A stretch of 64,000 bases of DNA, from NCBI GenBank assembly GCA_030765065.1, contig CM060978.1, positions 114,247,692-114,311,691 on the forward strand, in the 5' to 3' direction. Source of the DNA: Deroplatys truncata. Lineage: Eukaryota; Arthropoda; Insecta; Mantodea; Mantidae. How positions within the stretch are numbered: position 1 is the first letter of the stretch; every line of letters starts with the position of its first letter. The notes beneath the pieces were generated by a model. The model searched no databases. It was not told the DNA's origin and saw only the letters and a program-made list of their open reading frames with translations. Of the stretch, positions 55,260-64,000 are shown piece by piece. The position numbers and the translations under genes are program-made.

Positions 55260-57748
55260 CTGGAGAGTGGAGCAACAATAAATAAGACATAGAAAATCAG
55301 AAGTCTGATACTACATGAAAACTGCAACTAAATGTAAAATGATACTACCAAATTCTTAAAGCAGTTCACAGTAAAACTTAAAATACCAAAACCTATCAAA
55401 TAATTTACAATTATTACCAAAGTAGTATGAATTAAATACACAACTGTTCACTTCATTTATACAATTAGATAAAAATTTCATAGCAAAAATAGTACAAAAA
55501 AGTTAAAATCCTCCAATTTAAAAGCTACAACAGAGGCATTATAAATATATTAAATAAAGCGCTATTATATTATAAAACAAAACAATATTTAAGCCACCAT
55601 ACAAATTGTCTATCAGGGCTTCAGCTGCCCATTAGGAAGCAAAAAAGCTAACAGTATTCTCATAAAATCACCGTAATAAATGCCACCAGAAATGCACATC
55701 AAAGCTTAGTCGGTTGCTAAGCCAGCATTCTGGTTTCATCTTCAATGATTTGCAAACTTCACAACAATCAAAGCAACAAACAGGCTGTAAGTACTTTACA
55801 TGAACCACATAACAGGCAGATAAAGGAATTAGATTAATGTGTTCAACATGTTGGCAGAGAAGTTAACAGGATGAGAAAACGTCCATTTAAAAAGCATTTT
55901 TTGAAGGTTTTAAAAAAATCAACATTTTTTTTGTACCATCTACACAGCCAGTTTATCAATATTACAGCCATTTCATTTTTTATTTCTGCAATTTTCAATT
56001 GTATTTATCATGTGTGAATTTTGAAGAATAAGAGCTTGTTGCAACTATGAAATATTGTATTTTCCTTCAATTCTATGTCTAAAGGTTATTGCACAGTAAT
56101 ATTTTATGCAGCACCAATTAATCTTCAGCTATTATCCCATAAAAATATTAACAGCCTGCAACTGGCTTAAAAATCCTACAAATGAAACCTTTGGTTTTCA
56201 ACCCATTTCAATCCTGTGGGAAATCAGTCTTTGCATTCTTCAAATGATCTTATTAGAATAATATACATTAAGTAAAATTTAATAAAACATTGTAACAGGA
56301 AAGACTAGCAAAATTCAAACAATCAGCAACTGTGGGTTAACAGCAACAGGCCAAGTTACTTAGAACTGTTAAGTGTCATAGTTCTGGGACTACTAATGTA
56401 TTGACACACAATCATTTGGAACGTACTTCATCCATATTAATATGCCAAATTCTAGTCTATCTTGAGAACCTTTTAACATTTTTCTAAGGAAGTTTATGAC
56501 AACTGTATTTCATTACGCCAAATGTGTTTGTGTTTAACTGCATAATTTAAGCAAAAGAACCAAGGCTGCAATATAGTGCAGGCTAAAGGATGTCATGGAA
56601 TGCACAACAATATACAAGAAAGAAGACATGGTGCTCAAGTCAAATGTAACATACAACTAACGAGATCTACTATCTATAAGTTGAAGACTAGAACAAATAT
56701 TCTGAACTGGTGCACATCTGCAGCGTGCGTAACTTGGGCTCCCTTAGCGCAAGCAATAAAAGCTAGATTATTTGTTGCTTTGACTGCTCTAAAGTCTGCT
56801 TGCGGTCCATCATTTCACTGTACTTTGCATTTATAGTGTTACAGCATCTGAATATCAATTGCTGGGTTGTTACTTGTTAATACTTCAATTTAATATTCAT
56901 CTGCATAAATAGTATTACATTTTTCTGTACATAAGAGACACAAAAAATTAAAAAATTTATGAAATTAAATAAAAAAAAAATTGTTACCTTCCTATAAGTT
57001 CAATGAGGTGCTGTCAGTTGATAAATAATGGAACAGCACTCTTCCATTCTTTGGTTGCATACAAAGCCACAAGAAGCATATTTCTTTTTGAATTTTATCA
57101 CTTAAATGCAGACCATTATAAAGACACAATGAACCAATGACAACTGTTCCCACTTACAAAGGAACCAAACAGTCCTATCCCAGTGTTAAAGATGTCATGT
57201 GCATCCAACAACACATTCATGAACCACCATACTAAAAAATTTGTAATGGCAAGTTTGATTCTTCTTGGGTAAGTTAACTTCTGTTGAAAGTGGAAAGAAC
57301 ATATACTTTAAAGCGCGGTCATCCTTTTATTGTCAATTAAAATAAAGGAGCACCGCAGAAATATATAATTATTTTATTCTTTAGACAAGATATAGTGTAA
57401 AGATTATTTCTTTTTAAATATAATTACAATTGATCAAGAGTGTAATTGAATAATTATAATGTAAGAAATTTCAATGTGTTGCTGTTGTGTTGTGGTTTTT
57501 ACGGTTTTTTTCCTATACTGGCAAGTCCTCCTACCAGTAGCACCAAAGCTTACCTCAAACTTCTCAGCTCTCGTTCAGTTCTGAAAAAGGCCACACAGAA
57601 CCTGTCAGCACCCGTATAAAAAAATTCGGGTGGCAACATACAGTTTACAACACTCACCCTCTAATAGTAACATACGGTAAATTATCACACAAAGTAAAGC
57701 TTTGTGCACTAGCACTCTGATTAACAACATGTGGTGGGATGTCTGCTC
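55260..57748. other. AT-rich region, intron or 3' UTR of the neighbouring exons
   Basis: Long AT-rich stretch with no repeats shared within the window. A short frame at 56576-56836 has no recognisable product. Confidence 0.3.
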
Positions 57749-57906
57749 TCACTCGTTCATACCTCTGTTGCCCCCTGCCATGATCCCCTTCCTCTTGCGC
57801 ATCTCCTCATCTGAGATTATTCTACCAAGAGCGCCAGACATTATGGTACTTCCCCGCAAACCTGGTGGTGGACAAGTATGATGTTGGCCAGCACGGATAG
57901 GCTTTG
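57749..57906 (-). CDS. Terminal coding exon of an unidentified gene
   Basis: Minus strand: acceptor gtgttgcag before 57906. The frame, entered after one base of a split codon, reads KPIRAGQHHTCPPPGLRGST, then IMSGALGRIISDEEMRKRKG, then IMAGGNRGMNE and a TGA stop (57751-57749). It is GC-richer than its surroundings and uses ordinary codons, which argues for a real, conserved exon. An internal sequence agag|gtatga could act as an alternative donor into the exon at 55259. The earlier exons lie to the right, outside the window or unrecognised. No family recognised. Confidence 0.5.
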
Positions 57907-58109
57907 CTGCAACACAAATTTAGATACGTGTTGTAGAGAATGTTATGTTTAAATCAGTTATTAATTATTTATTAATGTACTTATAAATGACATAGAATTA
58001 AGTTTAAAGAGCAGCTGACCTTTAAATTGCATAATCTTTGTATGGCCTGATAAGAACCAAAAGAACAGTTGAGGCAGAAATTAAGGGATTATATTTTTAA
58101 ATAAAGAAA
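57907..58109. other. Intron sequence, no feature seen
   Basis: AT-rich sequence upstream of the acceptor at 57906. Confidence 0.4.
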
Positions 58110-58720
58110 ATGTTAAAAGGAAGGAAAGGGAATGATTCATGATGGAGTCATTGTTGAGCAACAGTTAAAGATTTGTAATTTGTTAATTTATGTTAAAATA
58201 ATAATTCATAAAAAGTTGTATAACTTATTTGTTTACTAAGAGAAATATTTTTATATAATCAGGATATTAAAAAGTCCGGAATATTAATTAAAAAGAAAAA
58301 TATTAAGCATTTTAGTAGATTCTGTAGCCATATTGTAACCCATCACTGTGGAAAATTTTGTATTAATTGAAAAACATGTCTAGAAAGGTCTGTCAACAAT
58401 ACTTATTGACTTGGTTACCATGGCAATGCCAGAAAAGTTATATAAAGACGTGATAAAAAAAGAGGGGGATTGCGGCATCGCTTTGCTTTAAAGCACTTCT
58501 CTGTGCAAGCTGCGATCATGATTGTTGATGGAAATTTTAATATTCACATTCCAGATGATCGTCAGTATTGAAGTTCAGAAAACATTGTAACATGTATCAT
58601 TAAATTGTGAAAAGGGATTATTTTTGTGAGTTTTCGAAGATTTTGGAATAAATTTAAAAATACTCAGAGCACATAATTTTCATTAAGATTTTCTTTCTGT
58701 ACTGCAACCTGAGAGTAGAA
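58110..58720 (+). promoter_or_regulatory. Possible solo LTR: TATA box and polyadenylation signal
   Basis: TATATAAAG near 58440 is followed about 35 bp on by gcatcgctttgc and about 210 bp on by AATAAA (about 58648), the layout of an LTR. No TG...CA ends or target duplication could be fixed and no second copy is in the window. Weak. Confidence 0.2.
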
Positions 58721-59937
58721 AATAGAGTTCTCATAGCTCAGGCATTACAAAACAACCATGCAGCACAAAAATCAACGCAGAAATAGTAGATGTCCAGCGA
58801 GAGAAATACATTGTGGAGATATATTGACGCATTGAGATCTTTGAGTCTGGTGAGTACCGTAATTTAAAGTGTACCACCAGAAGCAGCCGCCAGGGCATCA
58901 ATATAAACAATACAAAACATCTTTTGCTTCACAGCTACAGTGAAATCTCAAAATAATGTACCTCACTATAGCATATTTTACTTTTACGTAGAGGGATGGG
59001 TTAGACACAGAAATTAAAAAAAAACACATAAAAAAATCAGTGCATATGGGAAAAAAATAAAAAAATTGGAATCATGGATGATCACTGGTATTAAAACATC
59101 TATCAAAAGGTTGAAATTCTTAAACAAAATAAAAACTCCAAATATGAAAGATAATTCTTTAAAGTACATTCATGATTATAATCTGATAGCAAAGAGAGTT
59201 ATAGAAAATGCAAAAAAAAAAAAGTTAAAATAAAGAATTAGTTAAAAATTCTGTAAATAAAACAAAAACGATATGGAATATAAGTAAATAAAGTTCAAAA
59301 AAATTGCCAAAAGTAAACAAGTTGTAAATATAAAAATAATGCAAAGCAATAAAGAAATAGAAACCCAATTGAGATATGTAATATATTTAATAACTATTAT
59401 TTAAATATAGTCAGTAGTCTTAATAATAGACAAACGTGTCTTCACAAATTAAACAGTTAACCATACAAGGAAGTCAGTTAAAGTCAATGGTAATTTCTGA
59501 GGTAACTAAAGAAGGAGTAATAAAGAAATAGATAAATTAAAGTCAAACAAATCTATTGGTTTGGATGAAATATCAAATGAAATAGTGACATTTATAAAGG
59601 AAGAAACGGTGGAAGTATTAACTCATATCATAAACACTTCACTGTCTCAAGGAATTTTCCCAGAAATTTTAAAAAAGTGATTGTAAGACCAATATACAAA
59701 CAAAAAAGTGATAAGTTAGAGAAAGATAATTATGGACTTATTACACTATGTAGTAGTTACTCTAGGATATTAGAAGGCCTATATATGAAACAAATGCAAG
59801 ACTATTTTAAAAAAATAAAAATTATGGCGGAAGAACAGTATGGATTTCAATCACATAAATCTACAATACAAGCCATTCATAAGAAAAATAGTATAATTAC
59901 AAATGCATTAAATAACAGAGAAACAATAATTGCAGTA

Positions 59938-61097
59938 CAGTGGAATCTCGTTAGCACGTTCCTCATTAACACGTTTTCCCGTGTATTACGTTGAATTATA
60001 AAAGTCCCGGTACCAAATCACCAAATATAATAAATGATGTTTGCTTAGTGCGTTTTCCTGGTCCCGCTTACTACGTTTGAATTTTGACGTCCTCATTTGC
60101 TGTTTTGGCCAATCCTTGATCGGTACAGTGGGAGTAGGCGTTTAACACGTTCATAGTTTGACGTCCTCATTTGCTACTTTGTTGAATCCTTGGTCACGGG
60201 GTGGATATCGGCAGCCAATCACATACATGCATTTAAATATTTGTGTGAAACGATTTCTGTGGGCGGGATAGAGAATGCTTTACCTTGGCGTGATAAACGC
60301 GGTAAACGCTAACGATAGTTTCTAATGTTGAGTGATGACCAAACAACCGTAGATTGTATTTTAACTTTTCATTTACAATGAAAAAAAGAAAGTGTAGTAG
60401 GTAAATAACCAACAGTGAAAAAGTGAAAATCCTTGATGTAATCACAATCCAAATATAAAACATGTTGATATAGTGCGGAAGTTAAACATTCCTCCGTCAA
60501 CCTTAAACACGATTGTTAGCAAACCTAAATTGAAGCTGCTTTTAAAGAAGGGAAAAGTACTAAAACAAAACTTTTCTCTTGGAAAATAGGATCAGAAGAG
60601 GACGGGAACGAAATTTGCGTATGGAAACACCTCCATATTCAAATCGTCTTGTATACACCAAAGATAATGTCGGCTATTGTACTCGTAACACGATGCACGC
60701 TCATAATTTTTTCTTTTTTAGCAGAAATTATCACGTGTGTAATAAAACACACAGCAAAACCACTATTGCCGCTTCCACAATTCGCAATTTATTTTCTCAA
60801 AAACATTCATAACCTAAAAAATCCAAGTTGACCAAAATAAAACCTTGAATTATTTATTCTCAGGCTTTGTGTATCCAAATCCATTTAAACATATTGAATT
60901 TAACATGGAAACGCGGATTGTATTCAGTATGAAATTGTACTCAAAATGGATTTAAATTGCCCATGGAGACGTAATTATTAGATTTTTATTACCTATGTTC
61001 TTAAATTGCAGATTTTGCATTTTCGTTAACGCGTTTTCCCGCCTATGACGTCCAAATCCTTAGGTCCCTGCAAAAACGTACTAACGAGATTCTACTG
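59938..61097 (+). mobile_element. pogo-type DNA transposon, internally deleted
   Basis: 1,160 bp. Ends CAGTGGAATCTCGTTAGCAC and, on the other strand, CAGTAGAATCTCGTTAGTAC, with TA duplication at 59936-59937 and 61098-61099. Removing it restores the LINE reading frame across gca-gta|ttt-att-gat. The inverted repeats continue, with interruptions, for about 80 bp (cgttttcccgc blocks). Confidence 0.93.
60378..60640 (+). pseudogene. CENP-B/pogo-type helix-turn-helix remnant
   Basis: Starts MKKRKCSR. A stop follows, then NSEKVKILDVI, NIKHVDIVRKLNIPPSTLNT and IVSKPKLKLLLKKGK. This is the first helix-turn-helix of pogo/Tigger transposases and CENP-B (K-V-K-I ... D-I-A-x-x-x-N-I-P-x-S-T-L-x-T-I). One frame change and at least one stop. 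The DDE catalytic domain is absent, in keeping with the internal deletion of the element. Confidence 0.8.
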
Positions 61098-61687
61098 TAT
61101 TTATTGATCTTAATCAAGCTTTCAATTGTGTGAATTTGGATATTCTCATAGAAAAACTAAATAAATACGGGGTACGCGGAATTCCACAAGACTGGATCGA
61201 ATCATATTTAAACAAGCGAACACAAATAGTTGAAATAAATTATAGAAATATAAGTGGAAAAATGGAAAAGATACAGTCAAAATCAGGAATTGTTAGACAA
61301 GGAGTGCCACAAAGATCAAAATTGGGACCATTTTTATTTTTGCTCTATATAAATGATCTTTTTGAGTTAATACAGAGAAATGGGGGTACTGCAGTAGGAT
61401 ATGCTGATGATATTACAATTTTAATTAAAGGATCTTCCTAAAATGACGTTGAACACAAAGCAAACGAAATGCTAAAAATAGTAAAACAACATTTCATGGC
61501 TTTAGACCTGAGCATAAATGTTAATAAAACATGTTGGATGAGGTTTGAGATTAAAAAGTGTTCAAAGAACATGAAAATTGATATTGATGGTGAAAATATT
61601 CCTGAGACACCTCAAACAAATTTTCTTGGGGTGGTAATTGATAAAACATCTTAGCTGGAAACAACATATAGAACACACACTAAAAAT

Positions 61688-62446
61688 CTGATGTGTTACG
61701 CTCACATGACTTTCTCTACTCTTGTACAAACTATTTTTACAAACGCTTATTCTCCATATGCTTCATGTTAATCAAGATGTTAATCTTACTGCTAATTTTC
61801 TTGTAGGTGCAAAGGGAATATGGTAGGCTTTAAGCGATAGTCAAATCTTTTAAGAGCTGGTTGCTATGCGGCACATTCCATTCTCTTTGCATGTGCAGGA
61901 CATTATCTTGAAAATGGTTCACTCAACAAAAAAAATGTATATGACATAAATTGTGTATTTTAATGCGATCTACATTTTTTGTGTAGTAAAATTTTGTCTA
62001 TCTCTTATGGTTTACCAGTTATGCAAAAGTCATTCACAATGAAGAATGCTTTTGGAGACATTTCCATAAAATTTGAGATATACATTTCATTTGTCATGAA
62101 AATATCTTAAACATACGATATTTTAATCAAAATCGTTAAGAGCCATTTTTGAGAAAATTAGAATTTTCGAAAAATGTTCCATGTAAAGGGTAATCTGGGG
62201 TGGGCGGATTTTCTTGAAAACTTTTGTGTCGCATCTTTGGAAGATGCTGAACCTAAATAACAAGTTTGGTGTTTATCCGACTGTTCGTTTCCGAGTTATG
62301 CACGCACACACACATGCACACTTTCAAAAATGCTTTTTTTGGATTCAGGGGGTGTCAGAACATATATTTCCGGTGAAATCTCAGTATCAAATTTTTGGGT
62401 GGAATACAATACTTCCCCTACTTACTATACATAGTAGAGAAAGTAG
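61688..62446 (+). repeat. Hairpin-ended repeat, copy k, inserted in the LINE
   Basis: 759 bp from ctgatgtgttacgctcacat to atagtagagaaagtag. It is flanked by aaaat on both sides (61683-61687 and 62447-62451), a possible 5-bp target duplication, and it interrupts the LINE reading frame between HTLK and NKGLYAM. It is the best copy for defining the ends. Confidence 0.88.
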
Positions 62447-62703
62447 AAAATAAACAAAGGCCTATATGCAATGAGGCAGGCTAAGAGAATTATGGATAGG
62501 GAAGTCTTAAAAGATGTATATTATGCCCTTGTCTATTCTCACATAAAACATGGGATCTCATTATGGGGAAACAAATGCAACAAATGTTTTAATAATTTTC
62601 AAATTACAGAAGAAGGCCATTACAATTATTGCAAATGTCGATGAAACAACTAGTTGTAGATCTTTATTTACGAATCTTAAATATTCTAACTGTTCCATGC
62701 ATA

Positions 62704-64000
62704 TACGAGGGTTGGGGCAAAAGTCATGGCAACTATTTTTTTGCTTGTAGATATGTGAACAGATCACAAATGTATATGTGTCGTGTGGAAGTTCTGCAGG
62801 CTAGTGTGTATGCAGGACAACAGATGGCTCTGTGACAGCTGGTACTAGGACAGTGAGGGCTGTGAAATCAGTCTGTTGGCGAGTGTCGTGCGAGATGGAA
62901 CTAGCCCGTGTTGAGCAGCGCGCTTACATCAAAATAGCCATTCTTCAAGGGAGAAATGCGATGGAATGTCACAGTGAATTAGTGGAAACCCTTGGGAATA
63001 ATGCCCTACCATACCGTACAGTAGCATGGTGGGTAGGAAAGTTTCAGCAAGGACGTGTGTTAACCAGTGATGAACATTGTTCGGGATGACCTGTCAGTGT
63101 GTGGATTGACGTGGCACGTACCTTCATCGAGCAGCTCCTGGATGAAGACAGACGATGGACGCTACTGGAGTTAGAGATGGCAAGTGGCATCGAGAAATGC
63201 ACCGTTCACAGGATATTGCCTAATGAGCTGCAACTACGCAAAATTGCATTGCGGTGGGTACCGCATGCACGAACGGAAGTTCAAAGGTGGGTGCGCTATG
63301 CAATATGCTCTGACCACCTTGCACGCTGGCAACAGGTCGGCGATCAATTCTTGTCACGAATAATCGCCATTGATGAATTTTGGGCCAGGGCATATGAACC
63401 AGAACTGAAGCGTCAGTCCACGGAGTGGCGACATGCTGGATCACGAAGGAGGCAGAAGTTCCGTTAGAATCAAATTGATGGTTATTGTCGCATATGATGT
63501 CAGGGGTGTATTGTTTGCCACTTTGTTCCACATGGCAGGACAGTGACCGCACAGTACTACAGAGACTTCCTGGTACGACGTGGTGTTTGGGAGATATGTC
63601 CAGATCTTGTGGACAGTGCAATAATCCTGCACGACAATGCAAAACCACATAAAGCAGAGTGTGTAGGGCAGCTACTGCACATTGGGGATGGGAAGAATTG
63701 GAGCACCCACCATACTCTCCTGACATTTCGCCCTGTGACTTTGATCTCATTTGAAAGATTAAGGAACCACTATGTGGTAGGCGGTTTGCAACACGAGAGG
63801 ACATTGCTAATGCTGTGCGCGAACAGGTGACCCGATTCACACATGGTGCGGCAAATGCTGAGGCAGATGGTATTCAGCACCTCCCACATTGTTGGCAGCG
63901 TGTGGTGACAGTAGCAGGGGACTACTTTGAGAGTCTTTAGGCCTAGGTTTGTCGTGTTAACTGTATGTGTACTTTGTTGTCATCTTTTGCACCGTGAAGG
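62704..64000 (+). mobile_element. mariner-type transposon, right end outside window
   Basis: The left end tacgagggttggggcaaaag (from about 62704) lies at a TA inside the LINE. The transposase follows. The right terminal repeat is expected within a short distance beyond base 64000. Confidence 0.8.
62895..63939 (+). pseudogene. mariner-type transposase, decayed
   Basis: Starts MELARVEQRAYIKIAILQGR (62895). Helix-turn-helix parts follow: PYRTVAWWVGKFQQGR and, after a stop at 63087-63089, DEDRRWTLLELEMASGIEK and TVHRILPNELQLRKIALRWV. Catalytic blocks: SRIIAIDEFWARAYEPELKR (first Asp), FVPHGRTVTAQYYRDFL, SAIILHDNAKPHKAE (second Asp in H-D-N-A), and a frameshifted remnant of the Y-S-P-D-x-S-P-C-D-F-D block around 63715-63745. 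The carboxyl end (THGAANAEADGIQ) reads to about 63939. Three or more disabling changes, yet long stretches are readable, so inactivation is fairly recent. Length fits a transposase of about 345 residues. Confidence 0.88.

Larger units (their letters stand above)
59040..62703 (+). pseudogene. LINE (CR1/Jockey-like) RT region, hit by three elements
   Basis: Linker block WMITGIKTSIKRLKFL (about 59065-59115), then KSNKSIGLDEISNEIVTFIK (59545-59595), VIVRPIYKQKSDKLEKDNYG (about 59675), AEEQYGFQSHKST (59825-59865) and, split by the pogo element, AV|FIDLNQAFNCVN (RT domain A). Then come GVPQRSKLGPFLFLLYINDL (domain B), VGYADDITI (domain C, 61395-61420, catalytic YADD intact), NKTCWMRF, NFLGVVIDKTS and, after the inserted repeat, NKGLYAMRQAKRIMDREVLK, YSHIKHGISLWGN and LQKKAITIIANVDE. 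The gene is 5'-truncated, with a few stops and frameshifts. It looks AT-richer than the other two LINEs. Confidence 0.87.

Overview
This looks like a stretch of a large, AT-rich, transposon-laden animal genome, most likely an insect or other arthropod. Two conserved animal genes, spliced exons with canonical splice sites, tRNA-derived SINEs, Jockey-like LINEs, Gypsy-type LTR elements, hAT, Tc1/mariner and pogo elements all point that way. I cannot name the species. There is nothing bacterial here: no operons and no CRISPR.

Layout. 1-9.7 kb: the last two exons of an enkurin (ENKUR) gene on the + strand. They are split by an 8-kb intron holding a broken DDE transposase, a Jockey-like LINE, two SINEs and part of a Gypsy element. 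10.1-18.9 kb: Penelope-like scraps, an almost complete hAT transposon (10777-13309, 8-bp target duplication) with a decayed CGGBP1-like transposase, SINEs, and copies of a multi-copy repeat of roughly 0.75-1.1 kb. 19-32.3 kb: a retroelement cluster with a second Jockey-like fragment, two LTR copies in + orientation (A and B), two gag genes facing each other and a minus-strand LTR. Each of the two element leaders carries a run of primer-binding-site-like motifs matching tRNA-Lys. LTR copy B is split by a 3.8-kb THAP-type DNA transposon. 32.3-38 kb: nested repeats, SINEs and MITEs.

38.7-40.9 kb: the only complete conserved gene, an intronless mitochondrial EF-G2 (GFM2, ribosome recycling) on the minus strand. 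44.2-45.4 kb: a candidate small spliced gene (minus strand) with a duplicated exon. 47.6-51.5 kb: two decayed transposon-type coding regions. 54-58 kb: candidate terminal exons of an unidentified minus-strand gene with a long AT-rich tail. 59-64 kb: a LINE that has been hit three times, by a pogo element, by the multi-copy repeat and by a mariner.

The host genes here do not form a pathway. ENKUR is a ciliary/flagellar protein and GFM2 acts in mitochondria. Most of the window is a record of successive insertions, and several are proven by target-site duplications or by a paralogous empty site inside the window. The most unusual signals are the iterated tRNA-Lys primer-binding motifs, the intact ends of the hAT element, the uncharacterised hairpin-ended repeat, and the duplicated exon whose four differences are all amino-acid changing.
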